64,000 nucleotides of DNA from Epithemia pelagica. Lineage: Eukaryota; Bacillariophyta; Bacillariophyceae; Surirellales; Surirellaceae. The stretch covers positions 248,001 through 312,000 of the forward strand of contig OX337235.1 in the NCBI GenBank assembly GCA_946965045.2. Reading direction: 5' to 3'. The translations under genes and the position numbers were made by a program. The notes beneath the pieces were generated by a model. The model was given only the letters and a program-made list of their open reading frames with translations. It had not been told where the DNA came from and did no database searches. Below, piece by piece: positions 42,327 to 52,970 of this stretch (position 1 is the first letter of the stretch; each line of letters begins with the position of its first letter).

Positions 42327-44740
42327 TTACCTGTTGACTCGTACTGTTCCGGTGGCAAGAACTTTGAGGCGATCTCGTAGTATCACGAGAAGTTGTGGTG
42401 CCGCATATCTATTGTCCATAGACAAATGCCTGAAGCCATTGGTCTCCTTGTTTAGCTCCAACGCATAGCAAGCGTTAACAACAGCCTTCATCGTAGTAGG
42501 AAGGCGGCGTGCTTCATGCCTGATGTAGGAGTTTGTGGCATTTTTGCCTTGATACACATCCATGTGTAAAATGGCGTAACTTGTAGACGACGCCAAAATA
42601 AAGAAATCAACTCGGAATTTGGCAGGTTTGTCCTTGTTGTACTGATGCACTGGACAGTATCTAGACCGACAACCAATTCCACCTTCATCAAACGAAAGAT
42701 CTTGAGGAATGATAAAAGACCTCTTCGAAGCTGCATTGACTGCCTGTATAAGTTTACGCAACTGGTAGCATTTGTCCCCCCCCCCCAACGTGCGGCGCCC
42801 TTTGATTCGGGATGGAAGGCTCCCCTTATTTGGCGAAATCTAGCCAAACGCATGTACTTTGATGCCCAGCCGGTACTGTCGAGAATTTCTACCGATGGGA
42901 TGGCAGTGCCAAGACTGTACATTCGATTGGAGGCGTTGAAATAGGATGCATAACCACCACTGTCGAGTGGTCTCAACGACATCATCAAGATGATACCAAG
43001 AAACCTTGTCATTTCTTGGATAGTGACATCCTTCCACTTCTGTGAGTGAAAATAACCACGCCGACCCATGAGCTTAGGACGGATTTTTTGATGGAAGTAA
43101 CGATTGGTTGCTGCTGCCATGTCCGAAATCAGAGACTTCGAAAGTCCACCAACACTGCGCAAACAATCAAAGGGAGTATTGAACGAATTTGCAACACCGG
43201 CCTTCAACCCATCACTTCCTTGAAACATTGATCGATGGTGTCGTTCTTGTCCCACCCAGTCAAAAACACTGTCTGACTGATCAACGGTCCGGTAGTGCCA
43301 TTGTAGATTGTCTATGAGCACTTTCAGATTTGTTGAATTGTTGGGATCATCGTCGTCGTCTGCTGATTCCGAGTCGTCGTCTTGGACAACATTTTCTTCG
43401 TCTTCATTATTGTCATCATTGTCGTCGTAGTCATCTAAGGGATCGACATTCCTATCAACTGTGGCATTGAAATCCAGTTCATACCCACCATTGTCATCCT
43501 TGTCAGACGAAGAATCTTCCCCATTCTCTCATGCATCGTCTTCTGTGTTTTCTTGCTGTCGACGCTGTCGCCGTGCAGCTGCCGTAGCTCTTGTAGAGAC
43601 AGAAGTACTTGTACTGCCGAAAAGACGGGTTGGAACTTGGGTGGTTGGAGTATCATTGTTTTCATCAATCCCATTTTCTGACGGAGAAGGGCCGCCGTTG
43701 GGAGCAGTCATTAGAGCTGCCCGCCCTTGTGCTCTCTCTTGAGTGGATGGCGGGTTGGATGTTGAGCTGCGACGAGAATGACGGCAAGGCGAGCGTCTAA
43801 GAGAAGATTCCGGAACATTCCTGATGGCGGCTCGGTGTCGTTCGCGCTCTGCTGTGGAAGGAGGTGGAGGCTGTTGTGTTGATCCGCGACGCTGAACAAC
43901 AGGAGGTTGTGCATTGTTGTTGTTCATAGAATTGTTCTGTTGAGTCACCACCACAGAAGTTTGGTTTGGTTGGTGCGTTTGCAACTGGCTTGCTTGTTGC
44001 GATTGTTGAGTTTGAGATGGTTGGTTTCCCCGGCCATGTTGATTTGGGTTGTACTCTTGAATACATAGACAAAGTTTCTCCTTTACTGTAGAGTTGGAGG
44101 TGAACTGAGATTTGATCCAATTCTGTGGAACCTTGAGAGATGAGAGTGTTGAATTGTCCCATATAATGGAATATACATTTCCATTCTTCTTCGTAGGACA
44201 CTCTGCAATTTTCCCAACGAGATTTATAGGACGGTTTGTAGGGTTGGGACGAAAACGACGACAAAATTCCTCGTGGAAGTTTGGATGAATCCAAAAATTG
44301 TCAGGTGAGACGAGATACCGTTTCGAGTAGCTAAATCGGGAACGTGGCTTAGTGGATTGAACTCGTCCGGGCAAATGGGCCGGAAGACTTTCCCCTTCGG
44401 ATAATAGTTCTTGTGTCTCGGTATTTGTTTCTTGTCCTTGTGCAATATTTCCGACTGGGTGTGGAGGTGGAGGTGGAACAGGTCGCTCAGCATCGACGGG
44501 TGGCTCGCCATCCGCATTCGCTATTGGTTGTGGTGATGCAGAAATAGCGACAGCATCATCTTGATCATTGTCAACATGAGGTTGGTGATGATCTCTACCA
44601 ATAGGTTGGTCAGAATCTGGATAGGTATGGGCTTGAGGTGCGACGGGTTGATCAGTATCTTCATCGAGGAGTGACTGCGACGAATTCGGCTGTTAGGACT
44701 CGTGGTCGTCGTTCTCCGTAGGTACAACTGCAGACGACAT
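42327..44740 (-). pseudogene. Decayed piggyBac-type transposase
   Basis: One reading phase starts at ATG 44740 (MSSAVVPTEN). It is interrupted by TAA at 44693-44695 and TGA at 43529-43531, and ends at an 11-base C run (42776-42786, G on the coding strand), after which the reading continues in another phase. The N-terminal half is Gln/Asn/Ser-rich with an acidic linker. The catalytic part has TIQEMTRFLGIILMMSLRPL, DLSFDEGGIGCRS and LSMDNRYAAPQLL. These match the piggyBac (DDE_Tnp_1_7) pattern, in which the Asp of an SxDE motif and the Asp of MDN-Y are catalytic. The C-terminal Cys-rich end is not found. Not functional as read. Confidence 0.85.
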
Positions 44741-45105
44741 TGCCTTTCGTGGACGTCTTCTTCACTATATGGACCCTCGGAATGGAGAATCCTGCAACGA
44801 TTGGCCCAAATGGTAGATATGTATAAGAGAACAAAGTTGGGCCATGGGCGAAGGATGATCGAAATGAACGAAAATGAGGAAAATCGTCAATTTTTCAAAG
44901 CGAAATATTACGCTAATGACTGAGTATTTACTGTAGACTATCATATATGAAAGTTATTCAGAATTTCAAGATCTTTCCAACGAAGAAGTCAGATTTGACA
45001 GACTTTGGTTTTTGATGAAGTTAATGAAAGTCGAAGTTAAGCGAGTAGCGTATAGCTGTCTCGCTTATATGGGAGGCAGCTATACGCTACTCGCTTACGA
45101 ATGGC
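44741..45105. other. Intergenic spacer with a hairpin
   Basis: No gene is recognised. A perfect inverted repeat, 45039-45058 and 45077-45096, lies near the left edge of the subtilisin B duplication. Confidence 0.4.
45039..45096. repeat. Perfect 20-bp hairpin
   Basis: AAGCGAGTAGCGTATAGCTG at 45039-45058 is the exact inverse of 45077-45096, with an 18-base loop. Its origin is unclear: a MITE end, a transposon footprint or a regulatory hairpin. Confidence 0.85.
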
Positions 45106-45821
45106 GTTAAGCTTCGGAGTATCAAATAGGAAGCGATCGTGCGAGATTCGTTTGGTGGGAGTTTGGAACGGGATTCGTCCGAGTCATTGGGTCTGGCCAA
45201 TTTGTCCACAGGGTCGATGCAAGCCATGATTGGATACCTGAACCGTACTGGCTCGATTATGATATCCCACGGGCAAATGCAACCAATTGGGTTGCAAGGC
45301 CCGATCCTTGCCCCGAAACATGGTACCAACATTGGTGGCATGAGACCGACTGGCATAAAAATCGGTAAATTCCGCAATGTGCACCGGCAACTGCAATTGC
45401 ACGTGGGCTTGGGTGTGTGGCAACCCCTCATTCAAGTGGAGCCAAAGTGGATCTTTGTGTGTTGCATCTGGCATCTCTTCTTGCTCTTCTTGTCGTGTAA
45501 TCCTCGCTGTGCAAGATGCCATCTGGATGGCTTCATTCCATGTTCCGGCAAAAGTCTACCCTTGTGTCAAGTGTTAAGTCTCGAGCAATCTCCGTATCTC
45601 CGAAACAATTCTTTTCTTTGTAAGTGGAGCCGAAGTGGATCTTTGCATCTTGCATCTGGCATCTCTTCTTGCTCTTCTTGTCGTGTGATCCTCTTCTTGC
45701 CCAAACGGACACACACACTTGGAATCCATCCACGTTTTCTTGCCACAAAAGCAAGCAAACCAACAGTCGATTTTCTCGCAGTGCGATTGGCGAGACACTG
45801 GATCGATAGATACATCCAATC
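45106..45821. other. Promoter region of subtilisin B, rearranged
   Basis: This resembles 37170-37432 but carries inserts. 45155-45410 is unrelated to copy A. 45511-45622 resembles 36653-36775, which lies upstream of the carotenoid gene, and is flanked by two copies of a GTGGAGCC-AAGTGGATCTTTG motif with following sequence (about 45437-45509 and 45623-45695). Confidence 0.7.
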
Positions 45822-47776
45822 ATGGTGGTGTCCAGTAGAGCGTTGGTAGGACAACGAGCCTTGTTGTTGTTGGCCATGATGACCATGATGATACTGACAA
45901 CAACTACAGTGGACGCGGTTGGAACGCAATTGGACGATCATCCGAAATATCGCAAAGGCATTGGTACCATTGTGGAAGATTCCTACATTGTCGTCTTGCG
46001 ACCCGATCCATTTGTAAGTCGTAGTCGTTGTCGTTGTCCGGACACACTTGTGTTTCACCAAACGAACGAAACGAACACTACACCAAACGATGCTAGTTCA
46101 CGAGACACACTAGAATCCAACGAGATTGCCATAAAAACGATTGTCGTTTTCTTTCTGTTGGGCATGGAAATCGATTCTCACACGCGGTTGCTCTTGCTCT
46201 TTTCTGTTGCTCCAATCCATCTATACTCGTTGATTTTATTATAGTTGGAAGGCTTAAGATCCTCCGCGGATCTCAGTGCCTTGACTCCTGTCGATACGGC
46301 ACAAGAAGCGACATCTCTGGTTCCGGCAAACGATGGAAATGTCCTGGACGTGTACGATTGGGCCATGCGAGGTACGTTCGTTCGATTCTCGGCCCATCCA
46401 TTCGTGTAATGACGACACCCTATATCTACAGTGGTTCCGTTGGTTGGTTGGTTTGTTCTGATTCCTTGTCTTTTTCTCTCTCTCTTTCTTTCGGCAAACG
46501 ATATAGGATTTTCCTTTCGTCTGCAAAGCAATCTGACGCGAAGTAGCAAGGATGGTGTCTTGGAACGCATTCTCAACAATGAAGATGTTCTGTATATGGA
46601 AGAAGTACAAATCCTCTCCGCACAAGATTCCGATACGGATAATACATATGCGGCGTCATGGGGATTGGATCGGATTGATCAATTGGACTTGCCCTTGAAT
46701 GGACACTATCTGTACGATTATACCGGATCGGGCGTCGATGTCTACATTTTGGATACCGGCATTCGTGTCACGCACGAGCAATTTGACCGAGATCGCGCTC
46801 AATGTGGCGCAAGCTTTGTCTGGGGCGATGACGATCCCTGCAACGATCCCCATGGTCATGGCACTCATGTGGCCGGTACCGTTGCCGGCAAGGACTTTGG
46901 GGTCGCCAAGGACGCTCATGTCATTGCCGTCAAAGTCTTGGGTTCGGATGGATCCGGTCGAACGGACGACATTGTCGATGCCATTGATTGGGTAGCCCGT
47001 CAAGCCTACGCCAATCGCGACACGAGACGGTCCGTGATAAATCTCAGTTTGGGCGGCACGGGACAATCGCGAGCCTTGGACTGGGCCATTTTATATGCCA
47101 AGATGGTGTCCAATGTCGTGAGTGTCGTGGCGGCGGGCAATTCGAATCAAAATGCCTGCATTTTTTCACCCGAATTTTCCGACAATGTCATTATCGTCGG
47201 GTCGACCGATCCCGACGATTCCCGATCCGGTTTTTCCAATTTTGGAATTTGTGTCGACCTCTTTGCACCCGGACGGTACGAACTGGCCACAGATTATGCA
47301 TGTTGTCTGTGTGTTTCATCCAGATGTCTCACGGAACGTATTCTTTTGGATTGTTATATTTCCTTTCTTCTCCCCCTCTCTCTCTCCCTCTTGTGTTTGT
47401 GTGTCTTCTGTGTGTGTTGGACAGGGACATTGCTTCGGCCTGGTCCACTTCCGACACGGCCACCAGGGTTATTTCGGGAACGTCCATGGCGTCCGCCCAC
47501 ATTGCCGGTTTGGCCGCCTTGTATTGGCAGGAAAACCCTACCTTGATAGCGGTGGAATTGGAAGACCGTCTCTTGACGACTGCGGCACAAGGGGTCGTGA
47601 CGGATGCCCAATCCCGATTCAACAATTTGGGCAGTTCGGCCGCTTCCTTGACCTCCAGTGATGCTAGGCCGCCGCCCCGTATACAACATGGAGGTGTTGC
47701 GTTGCATCTCGCCATGGCCTCGGCCGTGTGTGCCATTCTACTACTGGGCATGGAAACAACACTGTGGTTGGTATAA
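45822..47776 (+). CDS. Subtilisin-like serine protease B (S8), four exons
   Basis: Exons 45822-46013, 46245-46371, 46507-47275 and 47425-47776 join to 479 residues in phase. The signal peptide and propeptide are almost identical to copy A (IVEDSYIVVLRPDPF). The S8 triad is Asp189 in YILDTGI, His224 in HGHGTHVAG and Ser383 in SGTSMASAH. The residue after Ala is A where copy A and most S8 proteases have P. It is shorter than copy A by two residues near 153-156 and by seven near the end. The C-terminal hydrophobic tail is the same. A recent tandem paralogue, likely secreted. Confidence 0.95.
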
Positions 47777-48906
47777 GAATAACGCGTTCGGATGTCAAGG
47801 CACAAGTTAAGTTAAAAAGTCGATGTTTCGTTTCGATTCCCCTTTTGGAGCCGTCACTTGGGTCCATCCTGGAGGCAACCATTCATTCCATTACTCTAGT
47901 AGCTACTCTATGACCACGTATCAACACGCTCGAGTCCCAAATACAAGGCAACATCCATAGGATCCGCCTGGTTTGGAATCGATCCACTTTGTTTGGTATC
48001 CTACTCTAGAGTATATTATTGGGCATCGAACTGGTGGTGAAGAAGTCGTCTTGATAGTTTCATGCAGAGTCACTTATTCGGCCAAGCGTTTTTGCTTCGC
48101 TCCTGTTCGGCCAGTCATTCTGTTCGTAGTTCCAAAGAGAGACAAGCCATACAACGTTCCATGAACTACGAGGTAGGCACCTCTCTACTAGGAGAACGAA
48201 CGTTGTCGTTGCTGTGGCCTGATATTCATGATGATGAAACGAAGGCATACACATCATCATGCATAGCAGCGGTAGCTTTGGTTGAGTCTCGTGTCTCGAC
48301 CATGTCCTCGAAGCACGCCTGTTTCTGTCGCATTCCCTGGAATGACCCAATGATTTAACAAGTTTGGCTATGCAGTCCTGACTCGTCGAGAATTTTAGCC
48401 GTTCAAAAGCTTTTCGAGGGAGTCCCAGCAGATCGAAATAATTAGCTAGCAATAGACCGAAGCGATGAGGTTGGACCCACGACTCTGTGTCGCATCTCGA
48501 CAAAGTTAGCTTATAATACATAGTAAGTAACGAATTACATCTGCCACGGAGTCATTTCGGAAGTGGACGACAACTCACAGAAATAATACAGAAAAACACG
48601 CGAATCCATTCACACTTTTTCATGAACGATTGAATTTCATTCCAACCTAGGGAAACAAAGAAAATGAGGATGGCGCTGGTGTTTTGGACGACGCGGTCAT
48701 GATCTCACAAAATTACAACCACAACAACAACTCAAATCAACCAACAACATGACCAATCTTGCATTCAACCCATTGCGACCCAAGGAACGGTAGAAGCATC
48801 CGAATCGCAAGAGAGTATCGGCGTATCGTCGCCCTCGTCGTCGTCGTCGTCGTTACACCAAGGACCCAAGAGTACGGGCGTCGACTTGTTGTCCAGATAT
48901 CACACC
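47777..48906. other. 3' flank of subtilisin B and upstream region of DUF6824
   Basis: 47777-48400 duplicates the 3' flank of copy A. 48400-48906 is the likely promoter of the DUF6824 gene, with a short TCG run near 48834-48852. The gene frame is open back to about 48700 without an ATG. Confidence 0.5.
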
Positions 48907-49893
48907 ATGGTCCTTCCGCAAGGTATTAGTCCTGTTCTTCCTCACAATAATGAACCGACACGGCTATCGGCCGACTACCAAGTCACGGACAGTGATGTCG
49001 TGTGTGGTCGTGGTCGGGCCAATTGCAACCGTACCGGCAATCAACGCTTTCGACGAATTGTTCGTCAATTTGTTCCGGACTACATCAAGGCTGCCTCGCG
49101 GGTCGAAAAGGCGGCCGTCTTGTCCACCATTGTCGATGTCATTCGGGAAGGCAACCACAATGACGACGACCAGGATTGTGGCGGTCGCTTTGTCAAGCAA
49201 GATCGCAATGGAACATGGTGGGAATTGGGAGAATTGTCTTGTCGCGAAAAGGCCGGTCATGCCATTCGGGAAGCCGTGGCACAAGAACAAGCCAAACAAC
49301 AAGAACAACCACCACAACAACAGGTTACTGAAAACCAGAGCAGCAGCAGTCGCAACAAACGAGATGCGACATATCTGGATTCCCTCGCCCAAGCAGCAGC
49401 AACAGCATCAGTAGCGACAACCGTGTCCCCCAAACGACGCAAGGTTGTCGCCCATCAGGACTACCGCCCAGAAAGAGCAACAACAACCACAATCAAGACT
49501 GCACTCGAACCAGAGTTGCCCGTTCCTTCGTGGAGCAGCAGCAACGTGTTTGGCTGCGACCAGTGTCTGCCCTTGGAATCATCCTTTTCTTCTTCTTGTT
49601 CCAGGACGACAACAACGACAGTTCTTGGCAGCCATTTTCAATCCTTTCGAACGACACCACAACCACAACCACAATCACAACCACGACAAGACGTGTGGGG
49701 GTTGGATTGGTCCGAGTTGGAACCCACTCCGTTTCGAGACTGTTGGTCGACACCAATTCACAATGACGCATTTGCCAATCATCAGGACGAAGACAATGAT
49801 GAGAATGAGGATGACGACATTTTGTTTGACAAACTGCTAGCCTCCCTCCCTACTCCCTATCCACACGAACTGGTCGACTGTGGATCCTTGTAG
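48907..49893 (+). CDS. DUF6824-type protein, canonical GRG motif
   Basis: A 328-residue protein from ATG 48907; codons upstream are open but no in-frame ATG was found before a stop. Residues about 20-130 form the DUF6824 domain: SDVVCGRGRANCNRTGNQRFR, IVRQFVPDYIKAASRVEKAA, IVDVIREG, GGRFVKQDRNGTWWELGEL and REKAGHAIREAVAQEQ. This is a better match than the gene at 19056. A Gln-rich stretch follows, then basic KRRK (nuclear-signal-like), and an acidic C-terminal tail (NHQDEDNDENEDDDILFDKLL). A nuclear, possibly regulatory, protein; function unknown. Confidence 0.85.
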   Translation: MVLPQGISPVLPHNNEPTRLSADYQVTDSDVVCGRGRANCNRTGNQRFRRIVRQFVPDYIKAASRVEKAAVLSTIVDVIREGNHNDDDQDCGGRFVKQDRNGTWWELGELSCREKAGHAIREAVAQEQAKQQEQPPQQQVTENQSSSSRNKRDATYLDSLAQAAATASVATTVSPKRRKVVAHQDYRPERATTTTIKTALEPELPVPSWSSSNVFGCDQCLPLESSFSSSCSRTTTTTVLGSHFQSFRTTPQPQPQSQPRQDVWGLDWSELEPTPFRDCWSTPIHNDAFANHQDEDNDENEDDDILFDKLLASLPTPYPHELVDCGSL

Positions 49894-50649
49894 TAGTAGT
49901 AGTTGAACAGGAATCATATCATTATTGTCAGGATTGCCATTGTCAGTTCGCATCATGGACTGGGAAGGAAACGAACCAACGCGACGTGCTCCTTTTGGGT
50001 AGCCTTCCACCCGACCGTATAAAACACTCTCTGCTAGAAAAAACGTCAATTCGTGTAGTCCTCTCGTTGGAACGGCCTCCTGTACGTATTACTTTATTCG
50101 CATATAGCTTCATCGTTCCATTCTTCCGAATGGCTCTCGTCGGATAGAACACACACAGGGTTTCTTTTTTATGAGCCAATCAATCGTCTTTTGGTGTGTG
50201 TGTGTGTCGTTCTCCTTCTTCTCGTCAGTTTGTTCTACGCGACTGACAGAGGAGGAGCACTCCTTGCTCGCTGTCCGTCCGAAAACAGGAATCGTCCTGC
50301 GACCGTCGAGCCGGACAGTCGTGTGGAGCCGTTGAAAATCGAATGTTTGTCGTCTTAAGTCGACCCAACAACGCGTGCCTGGAATTGTGCCTTATTGGCT
50401 GACGGGCGGACTCGAGCGTGGCCAGGCACAATAGTTCTAACACCTGCCCCTTGTATGCGAGAGCTTGTGGATTGAAAATGATACGTTGGGACGTGTCGAA
50501 ATCCCACATTCACAGGGCGGTGCGACTGTAGTCTTGTGGTGCACACCGATTCCTCCCACAAGATGTTGTCTCACGAAAAGGACTCTCTCATCTCTCTCTC
50601 ATTCTAATACCATCACAAACCCATCATCATCATCATCATCATCATCCTC
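49894..50649. other. Intergenic, between DUF6824 and the Ser/Asp-rich gene
   Basis: No gene is recognised. Just before the next gene there is a CAT/ATC repeat (about 50618-50649). Confidence 0.4.
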
Positions 50650-52167
50650 ATGTCACCATCCTCGTCCTCCTCCCTTGGCGCCACCTCTCGAAACAATCGT
50701 CCGTATGTGGACACGAGCATGGCATCGAAACGAGTCGTCCAGGCCCAGCAGTCTCCCTCTCTCTTGTCCATGGCAACCACTCTGAATCTCCACTCCATGA
50801 TCCAGCATCCAGAACATGGTGGCGCCACGAAACCAACAGTGGGCTCGTCTTGGAAACGACGCAGCAGCAGCAGTTCCAGCCGAAGCAATCCGTATCATCC
50901 TTCCTCCTCCTCCTCCTCCATGTCCTTGATGGAGTTGGCCACCATGCCTCTTTCTTGTCATGAATTCATTCTGTCCATGGCGGGTTCCTCGTGTTGTCAT
51001 CCACAAGAATGTCCCCATCATCACATTTTGCATGATGACGAAGATGACGACGATGAATCTCAGCAAAGTCAATGTCGAGACGATTTCTTGTTTTCGTCCC
51101 GCCGGCACGAACATGGTTCACGATCCAACTCGCCTTTTTCCTCCTCGCGGCAACCACAGCCACATCAGCGACATGCGGATTCGGTCTTTCGTCCCATGCG
51201 AGTGGAACGGCACCACTGTTTTTCGTCCACGACTACTGATGTTGTACCCATGTCGTCGTCCTCCTCCGTCTCGTCGGCTTCCACGGGGGTCGCCGAACCA
51301 CCCAGTGCCGCCCACGCCGCCTATTGTTGTGGATGGGAGGCTCCCAATACTAGCAGTGGTGGTTCGGCGTGTCCCAAGCGATCCTCGCCCTATTGGACCG
51401 AAACCAAGGGTCCCCTCGATCCCCTGGCCCTTCAGTTGCCCCCGCGCAAACAAGCCAAATGGGATCCCCCCGAACAAGCACAACCATCCCAATCACATCC
51501 ATCACTAATAGGAGGACAAGAAGAAGGAGGAGAACTACGGTCGTCCTCGTGGATTCATTCACCACATCAGTTTCGCAGCACGATGCCCACCACCAAGAAC
51601 CTGAATGGAGTGCCGGTCGTGGACTTGCTTCCACAACTGTTTCAAGACGAACAAGAAGAAGAGGAGGAGGAGTACAACGACCAGTATCCCGAGTCTCACC
51701 ATATGCAAGACGAGGACGAGGACGAGGACGACTACTATCAAGACGATTCCAAACAAGACGAAGAGGATGATTACAGTGACTTGTTGGAAGAAGACGACGA
51801 TGATCCCAACAATGATTTAAATTGGCTCCTCCCAGACTATCCGACCCTTCCCTTTCCCCAACTATCCTTGTCGCCCCCCTCCTTGCTGCAAATTGCCAGT
51901 CCTCGGGCATCATCATCATCATCAACAACGCTGCATCGCCACCGCACCCCAAAAACATCAAATACGACCGGTTCGTCCGTGTCGTCGCCATTGAAATATC
52001 ACTTGCAATGGAAAACGCCATCCTCGTCCTCTTCTACTAGGAGAAGGAGGACGACCACCCAAAAGAAGAAGAAGCAGCAGCAGCAGCAGCAACCCCGACG
52101 ATCCACCACTACGACGATTCCTTGGACAGGTTCGGCGACCGGAATCCGACACACGGTCCATCCCTAA
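50650..52167 (+). CDS. Ser/Asp-rich protein, hypothetical
   Basis: A 505-residue frame from the ATG at 50650. Composition is biased: Ser-rich, then a His/Cys-containing block near 95-125 (SCHEFILSMAGSSCCHPQEC with HHHILHDDE). A Ser/Pro stretch follows, then an acidic block near 335-390 (DQYPESHHMQDEDEDEDDYY, then DYSDLLEEDDDDPNNDL) followed by the ordered WLLPDYPTLPFPQLSLSPPSL, and a basic Gln/Lys tail. The acidic then hydrophobic block is the type seen in transcription activation segments, but this is inference. No family was recognised. The C-terminal RRRR/KKKK blocks could be nuclear signals. Confidence 0.55.
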   Translation: MSPSSSSSLGATSRNNRPYVDTSMASKRVVQAQQSPSLLSMATTLNLHSMIQHPEHGGATKPTVGSSWKRRSSSSSSRSNPYHPSSSSSSMSLMELATMPLSCHEFILSMAGSSCCHPQECPHHHILHDDEDDDDESQQSQCRDDFLFSSRRHEHGSRSNSPFSSSRQPQPHQRHADSVFRPMRVERHHCFSSTTTDVVPMSSSSSVSSASTGVAEPPSAAHAAYCCGWEAPNTSSGGSACPKRSSPYWTETKGPLDPLALQLPPRKQAKWDPPEQAQPSQSHPSLIGGQEEGGELRSSSWIHSPHQFRSTMPTTKNLNGVPVVDLLPQLFQDEQEEEEEEYNDQYPESHHMQDEDEDEDDYYQDDSKQDEEDDYSDLLEEDDDDPNNDLNWLLPDYPTLPFPQLSLSPPSLLQIASPRASSSSSTTLHRHRTPKTSNTTGSSVSSPLKYHLQWKTPSSSSSTRRRRTTTQKKKKQQQQQQPRRSTTTTIPWTGSATGIRHTVHP

Positions 52168-52970
52168 AAACAAACCACCCCACCAAGGGATGCCTCGGCA
52201 GTGGTGGTGGTCCTCTCTCCTATTTTGTATATTGTGTGTGTGTGTTTTTTTTAATAGTTTTGTTTCGTTGTGGACGACAAGTCACAAGGAATCCAATCTC
52301 CCCGTGTTCAGTTCTAGATCCATCTATCTATTATACTATTCTACCTTCATGATCATTGGTTTGCAGCAGAATGAAACGAAACTGACGGTGCATCTCCTTT
52401 GGATATATACGTATTACAGTAGAGATTACTTTCGGATACCGACTCTTACTATCAAAGAAAGACGTTTGGCTTTTGGATCCATTCGTGTTGTTGTTGTTGG
52501 TAGCGTCACCAGAAACCCAGCAGCCATGTGAGATTCCCAAGTCCACCAACGCTCATGATACATCCACGTATACGGCGATGGAGCATAATAATATAAGAGT
52601 AGCTCACAGATAGAGAGATAGAAGAGGGACTACACGTTCCTTCGTTGTTCCTTTCTCCACGTGTATGCGCAACGACGGATCATGATCCACCCAAAGGTGG
52701 CGGAAAGACGGAACGCACAAAAAATGCATGCCATATGCGATGCATTCACCACGATGATCGATAGAGGGGACGGTGCAACCGTGCAACCCCATCTCTCTCT
52801 CTCTGTTTCGAGACGACCACGACGACTACCTACGATTGCTGTTCCTATTCTCTCTCTCTCTCCAAGTTCCTCCAATCATCAGCAGTTCCCATTGTGGACG
52901 CGTCTGTAGTTGTGGCATTCGTCGTTGTCGTCCAAAAGATTCGCTGTAATTTTGTGATCCAACACTACCC
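52168..52970. other. Intergenic, upstream of the SET gene
   Basis: No gene is recognised. Several short open frames overlap but none has coding character. Confidence 0.3.

Noticed and set aside
44224-44727. Short minus-strand frames overlapping the N-terminus of the piggyBac gene
   Set aside because: They are other phases of the same region; the phase from ATG 44740 joins the catalytic part.
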